Below are positions 10,379 to 19,499 of a stretch of 64,000 nucleotides of DNA, piece after piece. Origin of the DNA: Euglena gracilis (Eukaryota; Euglenida; Euglenophyceae; Euglenales); the NCBI GenBank assembly GCA_039621445.1, contig CP154954.1, positions 19,020,642 through 19,084,641 of the forward strand, written 5' to 3'. The notes under the pieces were generated by a model that saw only the letters and a program-made list of their open reading frames with translations, did not search any database and had not been told where the DNA came from. Every line of letters starts with the position of its first letter. The first letter of the stretch is position 1. The position numbers and the translations under genes were made by a program.

Positions 10379-10578
10379 CGGGAGCCCTTGGCAACGGGCC
10401 CCATACTTAGCCGTCTTTTTCTGGGCCCGGCCGCGCAGGAGCTCCGATGAGGCGGGCAAGCTCCAAGCAGCACTGGGTGGTGAGGGGTGATTGATGCCCA
10501 CGTCGATGGCCCACGAGGCAGCCCCCGACCAATGTGGCAGAAAGGTATCCACATCACGCTTCTGATCTGCAGCCACAG
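10379..10578 (-). pseudogene. Non-LTR RT element, endonuclease-like region (fragment 5)
   Basis: The minus strand reads VAADQKRDVDTFLPHWSGAA, then WAIDVGINHPS, and after a frame change LLRGRAQKKTAKYGARCQG. The pattern D...LP.W....A.DV......K..KY is that of the PD-(D/E)XK restriction-like endonuclease at the C terminus of RLE-type non-LTR retrotransposons. It joins in frame to fragment 4 when the 10579-11683 insertion is removed. Function is lost. Confidence 0.6.
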
Positions 10579-10955
10579 GGGGCGGACGGACGGACGGACG
10601 GACGGCTGGTGAAAAAAGCGAAGGTCCGGACGGACGGTTGACCTTGTGGGCTTGGTCCAGACGGCTGAAGAAAATGCACTTGGTCCAGCTAGCCGGCCGG
10701 GTCTTTGGAACCGCAGGCGTAAACCACAATCGCGTAGATCGCCAACCGGAAGTAACGGTCCAGATCTGGGTTGCACACAACATGTCAGATCTACAGTACG
10801 ATGTCCGCTGAGCTGCCCCGTACTGCAAGGTTCGTATCAGAGGTGATTCACGGGCCTATTTTTGTGGTATTTATCATTCAACCTCAAGATGATTATTTCC
10901 AAGTGGCTACAGTGACCTCCTTGCGTACTCAACTCATCCTCCGAGAATGATATCA

Positions 10956-11027
10956 CCCCCCGTGGTATAGCGGTCGTGTGGTTAGCGTGTGACCGGTAGA
11001 TCGCGGGTTCGAATCCCGCCGGGGGGC
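10956..11027 (+). tRNA. tRNA-like gene, anticodon unclear
   Basis: Acceptor CCCCCCG/CGGGGGG pairs perfectly. The T-arm GCGGG-TTCGAAT-CCCGC is perfect with an ideal B box. The A-box region is TGGTATAGCGGTC and a TTTTT terminator lies at about 11037. The D-stem GTAT/GTGT pairs with wobbles. The anticodon arm is poor: with the normal length the stem is GTTAG/CCGGT with one mismatch and three wobbles, and position 33 is not T. I therefore give no isotype; it may be a pseudogene or an element-borne Pol III promoter. Confidence 0.5.
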
Positions 11028-11212
11028 AGCTTCGTGTTTTTCCTGATTTGACGCGACGAGTAGAGGGAAGCTATGACTGCTTTTCGGAAAGGAAGGAAAT
11101 TTTTTTTTGGTCCGGCCGGCTGGCAAGACAGACATTGGTCCGGCTTGACGGACGGCTGGCGAAAAAATGCTTCGTCCGGACGGACGGCTGGGCGTCCAGC
11201 ATTGGTCCAGCT

Positions 11213-11622
11213 AGGGTTGTGCCAATTAATCGTTTCCGGCTGGACCCCGAATAATCGCGATTAATCGGGGTGTCTCGGGCGATTAACAATTAATTGGTCC
11301 CTTCCGATTTTTGAAAATGAAATCTGCTTGAAAATTCTAATATAGAACATTAGGAACTGCTGTATCTTAATCAGAATCGTGAGATGTTTCACGGGCACGT
11401 TCGGTGACTTGTTGGCACTTTTAACAACCGTTTTCACGGTGTACCATCAAGTCGTGTGCTATCTGTCTGACCAACCCACTAATTTTTGTTGATTTCAACC
11501 AATTTTGTGTTTGTTGGGTTTACATCCACACAATGAACGATTAACAGCCATGGGCCGAACGATTCGATTAATCGGCGATGACGAACGGTTAATCGATTAG
11601 TCGATTAATCGAAACAGCCCTA
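11213..11622. mobile_element. hAT-like MITE (TAGGGYTGT...ATTAATCG family), full copy
   Basis: Sits inside the tRNA-bearing element and is flanked by an 8-bp duplication GTCCAGCT (11205-11212 and 11623-11630). Inverted ends are AGGGTTGTGCCAATTAATCG and CGATTAATCGAAACAGCCCTA, one base out of register at the left. It is rich in CGATTAATCG palindromes. An inverted, truncated copy lies at about 13524-13636. Confidence 0.8.
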
Positions 11623-11683
11623 GTCCAGCTGAAGAGGTCCGGACGGCTCGGACGGCTAGCCGGCCAGCCGCCCCCACAGAAAT

Positions 11684-11890
11684 CTCGAGAGCATGGCGGA
11701 TCCCCCGGGCCTGCAGCTGGGCACCCAGAAAGTGTTGAACCGGTGGTGGCGCTCCCACAACTTGTTCTTGTGGCAGCACAGAGCGTGATCCCCAAAGGGA
11801 TCCACCACCTGCCCGCAACCCAAGGGGCAGGGTGAACCTGCCAGGCTCAACGGGATGATGCAACCCCAGATGCCACTTCATCATCAGGCG
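11684..11890 (-). pseudogene. Non-LTR RT element, CCHC zinc-knuckle region (fragment 4a)
   Basis: The minus strand reads CPLGCGQVVDPFGDHALCC, a C-x3-C-...-H-x3-C knuckle, then KNKLWERHHRFNTFW. Such a knuckle followed by a restriction-like endonuclease is the C-terminal plan of RLE-type non-LTR retrotransposons. One frame change separates this from the upstream MMKWHLGLHHPVEPG. Confidence 0.65.
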
Positions 11891-12616
11891 CAGGGTTGGG
11901 CAATTAACCGTTATTATTGGGGTCAAGCGATTAACCATGGTTAACTGGGGGTCAACAAGCGATTAACCAATTTTCGATTAATTGTGCTTTCCCCTCGATT
12001 AATTTCGATTAACCGCCACAAAAAAATTCAAAATGTCCCTTCCCTTGAGTAGTGTTGTTGAGTGATGCTGCAACTTTTCTGCCTCCTCAAAATCCTCAAA
12101 ATGCGTCAAGACGCTTTCACCCAAACGACAAGCCTCATGCATTGGAGGTATGTTTTACAAATCTTTCATCAAAAGTTGAAGTGAGTGCGCAGCGCAACGC
12201 ACTTGAAAAGTCTATAAAAATAATTGTTAGCACGTGCCCAGCCACAGATGCCCTAATGAAAAATGTGTTCATGATCACAAATTTCAGGGCAAGCATTTGG
12301 CGGGCGGAACACGTTCTTAAACAGCCAACAAAATCAATGATTTCCTGCGACAATTCTTTCCTTGAAAAAGAGAAATGAAAACTTAAAATAATTTTGCACA
12401 AAGAACCTTCCAAACGGCCCACACAACTTTCCCCTTTCGGTCAACGCCGGCTCAATGACTGGCACAAACTTCAAAAAAAAAGTCGATTAACCAAGGGGGC
12501 CACAAGCGATTAACCGTTTTTCGATTAACCATGGTTAATTGTCTCCCCCACAAACGATCGATTAACTGGGGGGGTCACAAGCGATTAACCGTTTTTCGAT
12601 TAACCATCCAACCCTG
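11891..12616. mobile_element. hAT-like MITE (CAGGGTTGG...ATTAACC family)
   Basis: Ends are CAGGGTTGGGCAATTAACCG and CGATTAACCATCCAACCCTG. Flanks are TCAGGCG on both sides (11884-11890 and 12617-12623), 7 bp clearly and 8 if one base was lost. The interior has an AT-rich stretch with the 'AGATGCCCTAATG' and 'GCATTTGGCGGGC' motifs seen at 21.9, 23.0 and 25.7 kb. Removing it together with one repeat copy joins RT codons in frame (GASF-RLMMKW). Confidence 0.8.
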
Positions 12617-12700
12617 TCAGGCGAAACGATGCACCGTCCACGGCAAACCCGGCAGCCAGAGGGGCGAGCCCCGATCCAGCTCGAGCACGGGGGTGGGCCG
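12617..12700 (-). pseudogene. Non-LTR RT element (fragment 4b)
   Basis: A short minus-strand segment, ARAGSGLAPLAAGFAVDGASF, that runs in frame into fragment 4a after excision of the MITE. No independent motif; placed by continuity. Confidence 0.5.
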
Positions 12701-12930
12701 GGTCACGGGGGGGTCACGGGGGGGGGCACGGGGGGGGGGCCACGGGGGGGATATGGCCTCCTCTTCAATGTTTCCGGCTTCCGCGACATTTGAAAAAAAA
12801 TACTGAAAGCAGTTGTGATTGAAGCACGTGCGTTTGCGGACCCCAAAATCGGGGGGTGTTCAAATCCGGGTCACGGGGGGGTCACGGGGGGGGGGTCACG
12901 GGGGGTCACGGGGACGACACCCCCAATGGA
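12701..12930. repeat. GGTCACGGGGGG short tandem array
   Basis: Runs of GGTCACGGGGGGG and GGCCACGGGGGG on either side of a short spacer (12750-12870). The same G-rich GTCACGGGGG motif is in the hAT-like elements at about 2815 and 6180. It probably marks another insertion into the RT ORF; clear ends were not found. Confidence 0.5.
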
Positions 12931-13208
12931 AGAACTCTGATGCTCAAAGCGGACCCGGTCTCGGTCGTTCAAGGTCGCGAGGAATGCCGGACGTGCTGCT
13001 TGGCGCAGCTGATCGCTCCACCATGCCTGATCGTGGTGGGTGGTGTCGTCAGGGGTCAAGGCGCCGTTTCCTGCCCATCTCCGCACTGGCTCGAGGCATC
13101 CCCCAAGTGCTTTTGCAGCCCGGATAGTAGATCGTTTAATCCGTCAATGGGGGCGCGAGAAATGTTACTCAGGCCCAAGGAGTTGGGTGCATGGTGGATC
13201 CATGACAA
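12931..13208 (-). pseudogene. Non-LTR RT element, post-RT region (fragment 3)
   Basis: The minus strand reads TTHHDQAWWSDQLRQAARPA, then FLATLNDRDRVRFEHQSS, preceded by ISRAPIDGLNDLLSGLQKHL in another frame. The D.A.W...L..AA...fLa.Lndrdr.r pattern fits the linker between RT/thumb and zinc knuckle in the same element family. It lies in the correct order between fragments 2 and 4. Confidence 0.5.
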
Positions 13209-13475
13209 CAGTGGGGGGTCGGCACGCCGTGGCGAGGGGTCCGGCTAGGGGGGGGGGGGGGGAGGGGGGGTTTTTGGCGTTTTTTTTTGGCGTGGCGAGG
13301 GGGTCCCGGATGGGGGGGGTGAGGGGTGCGCGGGGGTTTTCCAAGAAAATTTTCTTTGGCGCGGCTGACGTGGCGTGGCGAGGGGGTCTGAAAAGGGGGG
13401 GGAGGGGGGGGGTAAAATGGCGTGGCGAGGGGGTCGGTGAGGGAGGGGGGGGAGGGGTGTGCCGACCCCCCAGTG
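13209..13475. mobile_element. G-rich inverted-repeat element (CAGTGGGGGGTCGGCAC family)
   Basis: The left end CAGTGGGGGGTCGGCACGCC and the inverse of the right end CACTGGGGGGTCGGCACACC match except one base. The interior has GGCGTGGCGAGGGGGTC repeats and CAAGAAAATTTTCTTTGGCG. A related block is at 17805-17940. No target duplication was recognised. It interrupts the RT ORF. Confidence 0.55.
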
Positions 13476-13523
13476 CACTCAGACGTGCCGGCAGGACGGA
13501 GTCCAGTGCCAGCTTCTTAGGGA

Positions 13524-13636
13524 GATTTCATTGTCAAAAAACGGAAGGGACCAATTAATCGTTAATCGTCCGAGACACCCCGATTAATCGCGATTAATTG
13601 TTCGCCAGCCCGAAACGATTAATTGGCACAAGCCTA
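13524..13636 (-). mobile_element. Truncated inverted copy of the TAGGG...ATTAATCG MITE
   Basis: Its reverse complement starts TAGGCTTGTGCCAATTAATCG and follows 11213-11320 closely through GGGGTGTCTCGG and AATTGGTCCCTTCCG, then stops. Only about 110 bp of one end remains. It also lies inside the RT ORF. Confidence 0.7.
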
Positions 13637-14649
13637 CCAGCCGGATACCGAAACCACCCAAACGCAGAGGCAGGGCAGCCTGGGCCCATTGTGTGTCGGT
13701 GACAGAGCAATCCAAAATCTGCTGGAAAGTGGCCCGGAGGCATCCGTCCGCACGGGCCAGCAAGTGGGGAAAGGGGAGGCAGTGAGCACTACGCAACAAA
13801 GAACTGAACTTACAGGCGTCGAAACAGAAGTGGAGTAAGGACAGTTGGACTTGGGGGTCTTGCACGGAGCCCAGCAGTGCTGTTGCTTGCTCATGCTTGG
13901 AGATACCTCTAATTGCTGGCGAACAAAGGACACATCCGAAGGGTGATGGATCGGGACGCCCAACACCGAGACCCGGAGTCGAGGGTGAAGGGAACAACAA
14001 AGGCCCCACGCAAGACGGAATCATCATGCAGAGAGGGGATATGCCGAACCCCTGGGCCCCACACGGTAGTCTTGGTTAGATTCAGAGAACACCCCAGGCG
14101 GCCCAGGCCGATCTGGAGGTGTGCCAGGGCGCGATCAGCAGTTGGGACGTCTGACAAGATGGACCCGTCGTCCAAGTACCAGAAGGAATTGCCCCGTCCT
14201 GGTGCCGAAAGCAGGGTGTCGTGAATGGCTAGCGAGAACAGGAGAGGCACGAGGGGTGCTCCCTGCTGCCCACCTTCCGTGCTCTAGATCTCGTTGTCCC
14301 CAACGAACAAACGGGATGGCTGCAGGGAAAGGCGGCACCAGTGCAGCAAGTGCGGGGCCTGGCGCTTGACGGCATCAATGATGGCAGCCCGCTTTACAGA
14401 ATTGAAGGCATTCCGTATGTCGACCTGGAGTACACCCAGTCAGGGTCGTCCCTGCGCTCAGATGTTGCAGCGAGATCCCAATTTGCTCGCAGGCGCTTTT
14501 GCCTCCAAAGGCGGACTGTAACGGGCGCAGGTTGGCGCCCACGTCCTCTGTCTCGGGAAGAGCCATGAGGCATTTTTCCACAAAGGTCTCCCCGACGGCA
14601 ACCGGGCGTACCCCGTCGTCCTTCTTCCGCAAAGGGAAGAGGTTGGCCG
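13637..14649 (-). pseudogene. Non-LTR reverse transcriptase core (fragment 2)
   Basis: Minus-strand RT motifs in order, high to low coordinate: LFPLRKKDDGVRPVAVGE (about 14620), QSAFGGKSACEQIG, VDIRNAFNSV (motif A, about 14425), GGQQGAPLVPLLFSLAIHD (motif B), FWYLDDGS (motif C, about 14170), LGRLGCSLNLTKTTVWG, and WAQAALPLRLGGFGIR near 13650. There is at least one in-frame stop (14284-14286) and several frame changes, so the gene is dead. The motif set is non-LTR type; the downstream zinc knuckle and endonuclease-like tail place it among RLE elements. Confidence 0.8.
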
Positions 14650-15431
14650 CAGGGGTGTAGAAGTAATTTTTTCTCGGGGGGGGCGAGATCCTCGACAAGA
14701 CTGAAAATATCCATTTTTCCCTCGCCGCCCGAAGGGCGGCGAAATGGTGGTGCTTTTTTGAAAGATGGCATTGAATGTTACAAAAAAAATGTGGCAATTT
14801 TTGGCATTATGACACTGATCCATCACAACTTGGAAGCTTTTAAGTCACCCGAAGGGCGGCAAAACGGTAGTGCTTTTTTGAAAGATGGCATTGAATGTTA
14901 CAAAAAAAGCCGCCATTTTTACATTATGCCACCAATCCATCACAATTTGGAAGAGCCGCCCAACAAGCGGCAAGAGTGACGCCTTTTTGGGTTTCAGGAT
15001 TTGTGTCTTAGGATTTGCGTGGAACAAAAAAAATCTATTGCCGCCCGAAGGGCGGCTGACGGTAATGCAATTTTCCAAAACCTTCCCCAAAAAGACTTGT
15101 CAACTTGCCAAACTTGTCAACAAAAATTGTGTGCTCTTGAAAAAAAAGAGCTTTGGAAGCGTAGTCAAGATGCATGTTTTCCTGTTTGCCGAGATTTTCG
15201 CCCCCCCCGACCCATGAATTCAGCACGTCTTTGGCCGCACAAAGGGCGGCGAGACGGTAGCGATGTCCAACAGCAAAAACACCCTAAAGTTCAATGAAAA
15301 GTTGAATTCTCGGTGTGAGAAATTGAAAAAACCACAAACAATGTGAATCACACACTTTTCAAAAAAAATTTCTTCCCAAAATGTTAGGGGGGGGCGGCCG
15401 CCCCCCCCGACCCCCCACTTCTACACCTATG
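14650..15431. mobile_element. hAT-like element (CAGGGGTGTAGAA family), 0.78 kb
   Basis: Same family as 8043-9230. Ends are CAGGGGTGTAGAAGT and AC(T)TCTACACCTATG. The target duplication is a perfect 8 bp, GTTGGCCG (14642-14649 and 15432-15439). The interior repeats the CCGCCCGAAGGGCGG hairpin with TTTTTTGAAAGATGGCATTGAA. Removing it restores the minus-strand reading ..ANLFPLRKKDDGVRP in the RT. Confidence 0.85.
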
Positions 15432-15934
15432 GTTGGCCGAGCATAGCCATTCCGCTGCCGTGGGGTGCAGAGACCCCTGGGTGCACTGTTGGACAAGGTC
15501 GTCCAAGGCCTACAGCAACGGAGTGGGTTCCCACTGTCACCGTCCCGTAACAGTTCGGCAAGGTATGCGGGTCGCAGGCCAGACGGCCCCGGTGCACTCC
15601 CCGGAGGGAACCCGAGGGCAACTTTACGAAGTGCTGCCAACCGGTCGTCGGCTGGGGAGTTGACGTAGCAATAGTGGGTGGAAGCTAACTGTTGGTCATT
15701 GTCGGACCAGGAGAAGCCCGCCCCGACGGGGTGTAGTCCGTGCAGGGCGGCAAGGACGTCCTCGGACCGGGAGTCATGGACCCCCTTACTCAGAAGGCAT
15801 TTGGCTGCCTTGGAAAAGGCACCGAGTTTTCCTCCCTCCCTCACCCTCCACGCCGAACCTCCGGACCAACACAAAAAACCGCTCCTCCCCCTCTCCCACA
15901 ACCTTGAGCTTTTCTCAAATGTCTTCTCGCGCAT
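15432..15934 (-). pseudogene. Non-LTR RT element, N-terminal RT region (fragment 1)
   Basis: The minus strand reads AAKCLLSKGVHDSRSEDVLA, then ALHGLHP, and PPGSAPGPSGLRPAYLAELL. 'GSAPGPSGLR' is the characteristic lead-in of this non-LTR RT family, just ahead of the RT core in fragment 2. The start of the protein is not identifiable upstream of 15934. Confidence 0.65.
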
Positions 15935-16284
15935 ATTGTATACATACCCCTAACCACCACTAAACCTACCACCACTCATTTCACAGCTTCCTTGGGAGCC
16001 TTTCCCCAGACAGTAGAGGAGAAAGCCATGCGACTGACCTGTTTGGATCACGTGGGCAACAGTGGCCCTTGACACTCAAGGTGACATGTCTTCCAGTTTA
16101 GTAAGTTTAGTAAGGCGAACATGCATGCATTCGGCCCACCACCTTGTGAGGAGTGACCGGAGGTGGGATTGGCCAAAGAGGCAAGAGTTGTTATCCATGT
16201 TGCCAGTGGTTTGCTATCAAGTGCACAACCTTGAAAATTTCATGGCCACCGATGGATTTTTGTTGAAAAGAGCTTTCGATCGAG

Positions 16285-16353
16285 ATTGGTACCCTCACCC
16301 CCCCCCTCAAAGTGGCCACCCTCCAGGCACCACAGGACCCCAAAACGGCCACT

Positions 16354-16387
<34 letters not shown>

Positions 16388-16510
16388 AATTTTTGGGCTT
16401 CGGCGCTTCGGCGCCAAAAGAAATGGCCACTTCAAGGGGGGTAAACCAAAGTTGCCAAAAATTATCCACACTGAGGGGGAGACACTTTGAGGGGGGTGAG
16501 GGTGCCCACA
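16285..16510. mobile_element. Inverted-repeat element with poly-G core
   Basis: Left GGTACCCTCACCCCCCCCC TCAAAGTG and right CACTTTGAGGGGGGTGAGGGTGCCC are inverses. The centre has a 26-30-base G run and the palindrome GGCGCTTCGGCGCC. It sits within a dispersed repeat carrying the GATCGAAAGCTCTTT motif (inverse orientation at about 16265). No coding capacity. Confidence 0.6.
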
Positions 16511-16901
16511 ACGTTGCACACAACCAGTGAGAGATATGCTCGCGATCGTCGGATCAAACAGAAACAGAATCGAAATTTGTGGTCATTTCCGGCACTGCTT
16601 TATTTGAGAAACACAATGAACAATACAAAAGCGATTTTTTCCCTTCAAACCGACGACCAAAAGGTTCTTTGGGGCCAGACATGAGAAACCATTGAAAAAG
16701 TGCCCAAAATTTTTTGCACGTCCCAAAAATGACAAGGGAAAATCCTAACAATTTTTAAAAAAATTCACCAAACTCTCGCTGGCTTTTTCTGTTTCTTTCA
16801 AAAAGCTTTTTTTTGTTTTTGATTTTTTTAATGCGGCTTAGATTGCCATTACGATGCCCCCATGTTACCGCACGTTCCTGCCCTGTTTCTGCCCTCTCAG
16901 C

Positions 16902-17219
16902 CTACTTCCCCCTCACGACACTTAATTCTACCCTCTCTTCGCCCTTCCAGGTTTCCAGGTTTCCTGGGAACCGGATGACACCCTCTGCCTTATCCTCATC
17001 CATGGGGTCTCCCAATCGGTGCATAGCCTCCCCCCCGTACACTTCAAATCCAGTAGGCTGCGCCACTGGTCGGTGGATTCGGTTCGCCCCACCGCCGTTT
17101 CGTCCGGTGAAACCCCTGATATAATCGCGATAATTTTCGCGAAGTCGTGTCATCACCCGCCTGTGGATGAATTGAAATCCTGGAATTTGTGAGAGTTGTT
17201 CGAAAAAAATAGGGCACAT
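16902..17219 (-). CDS. Unrecognised small ORF, possible exon
   Basis: An open frame of 105 codons from an ATG at 17219 (starts MCPIFFEQLSQIPGF, includes RLRENYRDYIRGF). The composition is protein-like (charged, low in repeats), unlike surrounding low-complexity frames, but I recognise no family and the opposite strand is also open. It could be an exon of a larger gene or chance. Confidence 0.25.
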   Translation of the reverse strand: MCPIFFEQLSQIPGFQFIHRRVMTRLRENYRDYIRGFTGRNGGGANRIHRPVAQPTGFEVYGGEAMHRLGDPMDEDKAEGVIRFPGNLETWKGEERVELSVVRGK

Positions 17220-17804
17220 TGGACATGAGAATCAGAGGCGGGTCTCACCACAGCCACCAAATGAAGCCAAAGCAAAGACGTCAATATTGATGTTAAATAA
17301 TGTGCAAGGTGGGATTGTGTGCTTTGGGGATTCTGAGGAAATCCTCATAAAGGCTTCTGGGAGTCATTTAAATCTTGTTTTTCAACGATCATGCACTTTA
17401 CATCCCAGCAGTGCATTTTCCAATTGACCATGCACTGGGCAAGGGCAGCTGTCCAGAAACCCGGGGAGGGGTCTGGGGAGGATGGTTGGTGGGTCCGCCC
17501 CCACCCCTTTTCCGCACAAATCCCAAAAAAATTTTGGACCCCAAAATGACTTCCCTTGACTTGAGTCCCCCCCCCAGATTCCCCCCCCCCAGATTGGCTG
17601 CTCGTTTTTCGAAATTCAGCGTGCCAAATTGGCCGTTATTGGGGGAAATAGGTTAGGGTTCGGAGTTTCATGAAGTTTTAGCCTTATTTTTGGATTTGGC
17701 AAAATCTTAAAGACCCCCCCCCTCAATAACCTGGCGGGGTGTCAGGTTATTGAACCAACTTTTGGCCCGCCCGCCGACCCTTCGGCCAAATTTGCCATCC
17801 TGGA

Positions 17805-17940
17805 GGGGGGGGGTCGGCACGCCGTGGCGAGGTGTCTGGCTAGGGGGGGGGAGGGGGGGGGTTTGGCGTGGCGAGGGGGTCCTGGAGGGGGGTGCGCGGG
17901 GGTTTGCCAAGAAAATTTTCTTTGGCGGGCCTGAATCTTT
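17805..17940. repeat. G-rich dispersed repeat related to 13209-13475
   Basis: Shares GGGTCGGCACGCCGTGGCGAGG, GGCGTGGCGAGGGGGTCC, GTGCGCGGGGGTTT and AAGAAAATTTTCTTTGGCG with the element at 13209. The right end is not clear. Confidence 0.55.
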
Positions 17941-18159
17941 TTCCCCCTCTTCTGGTCTGCCGCCTTTGGAGCCCAGGTATTGGGGGCCCCCCCTGTTCAC
18001 TTCTGAACTGAACTGGACATGTTGACTTCCCGGAGGGGGGGGAGGGGGGGGGAGGGGGGGTCCGACACCGAAGGTGCCGAAAAAGCCCTTTTCGGTGTTC
18101 GCCTGCTGTTCCGGTTTTCGGTTTTTTCCCAAAGTGAACAGGTGCATCCAGGTACACAG

Positions 18160-18342
18160 TAGGGTGGCGACTGAAATTTCCGGCCCCTGAAATTTCACAA
18201 AATTTCACAATTTTTAACTTTTCTTTCAGACCACAAGCCAATAGCAGGGTGTTGACTGAAATTTCCGGCCCCTGAAATTTCACGAAATTTCACAATTTTT
18301 TACTTTTCTTTCCGACCACTTTTCACGAATGTCACCACCCTA
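18160..18342. mobile_element. Small hAT-like MITE (TAGGGTGGCGAC family)
   Basis: 183 bp, starting TAGGGTGGCGACTG and ending GTCACCACCCTA. The flanks GTACACAG and CTACACGG agree at 6 of 8 positions. Inside, an 85-bp segment beginning TGAAATTTCCGGCCCCTGAA is repeated twice in tandem. Confidence 0.6.
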
Positions 18343-18810
18343 CTACACGGGGGGGGGACCCCCTGTTCACTTCCGAAGTGAACTGAACAAGGGGGGGAGG
18401 GGGGTCCCAGGGTCCCGAAGTGGACTACCTGGCCTCCTTTGGGGTTCCCTTGTGTGTATGTGCAAGGTTTGGCATGCCCAAATCCTGCCCCTGTCTCGTC
18501 AAAAGTAAACCCACCAAAATGGAGACAAGGCACAGGGGGGGAGGGGGGTCCGAGGGGGGGGGGTTGGAAGCTGTACAGGGGGGGGGGTCCCCAGAAAATC
18601 ACAACTGTACTGCCTACCCCCGAGACAGTTGCGACATTTTTCGTCCAATTGAGGTTGGCAATGATGGATTTTGCGAAATTCAGATGCATTTTGCAAAATA
18701 TTTGTGTCTTGTAAAAAGAGTGGTAGCCAGTATTTTCACTTTAAACACTTAGCAGAAAGGCAGGAAGCAGCTTCAATCACTCCCCCTTGGCACACCATGC
18801 GGAATTGAGC

Positions 18811-19140
18811 CAGGGTTGACGTTTTTTTGTTTTTCAACAAAGAACAAAAAATATGTTTTTTTTCCAAAAAAAACACACAAAAACATGTTTTCTTTTTTTA
18901 AAAAGCAAAATTTGACCTTTTTCCTTGCGAAATGGCCATTTTTTGAGGAAAAGGTTTTAAGGTCATTTTTTTGGTCATCAAAAGTGACGTATTTTTAGTT
19001 TTTCCAGCACCTTTAACAGACTACGAAGCTGCAGAGATGAAAAAAGACCTTTTTTCAAAAAAAAAAGTTTCAAAAAAAATTCCCCCAAACCCCCATGAGG
19101 TTTTTTTTGTTTTTTTAAAAAAACATATTTTTTCTTAGGG
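18811..19140. mobile_element. Left part of a CAGGGTTGACG hAT-like element
   Basis: Begins CAGGGTTGACGTTTTTTTG and follows the 2636 element through the A/T-run hairpins and TTGACCTTTTTCCTTGCGAAATGGCCATTTTTTGA. The expected right end CGTCAACCTTG was not found downstream, so the copy is truncated or rearranged. Confidence 0.6.
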
Positions 19141-19499
19141 GGTACTACCCCCGTGGCCCCCCCCCCAGTTACACCCCCGTGACCCCCCCGTGACCCGAGA
19201 ATCGATCCTTCGCCATTCTTTTTTTAAAAGCATTTTTTTAAAAAAAACAATGAACTTTCATGTATCCTTGTCCGCCCAATGCACCTTCACACCCAAAAAT
19301 GGCCAAAAATCTTTTCCCCTGAAAGAAGTGCCAAAAACTGGTGCATTTCCCCACCCAAAACGGAATTTTGTCAAAAATGGCCCAAACTTCATCCCAAAAA
19401 CGTGTTGGTCAAGAAAATCCTAACAAAATTCCCTTTTCAAAAAATGACCAATTTTATCACGATGCCACGTCATGGATGTTGCCTCCCGGCTACCTTCAA

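Larger units (their letters stand above)
10579..11683 (+). mobile_element. tRNA-bearing GGCGG-ended element, copy 3 (short form)
   Basis: Flanked by CCACAG on both sides (10573-10578 and 11684-11689). The first 130 bp match 561-690 and the last segment (11040-11212 plus 11631-11683) matches 2150-2357, so it belongs to the same family. The middle differs: in place of the tRNA-Pro-like gene there is a different tRNA-like gene at 10956-11027, at nearly the same distance from the left end (377 versus 356 bp). A MITE at 11213-11622 has inserted later. Removing the whole element plus one CCACAG restores an open RT frame (HALEIS-VAADQKRDVD). Confidence 0.75.

Noticed and set aside
10303-10776. 157-codon minus-strand ORF as an independent gene
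   Set aside because: It crosses the boundary of the tRNA-bearing element; the coding signal belongs to the RT fragment in a different frame.
17044-17226. Tyrosine recombinase or RNA gene signal near TCGCGATAATTTTCGCGA
   Set aside because: Only a short palindrome; no supporting structure or motif nearby.
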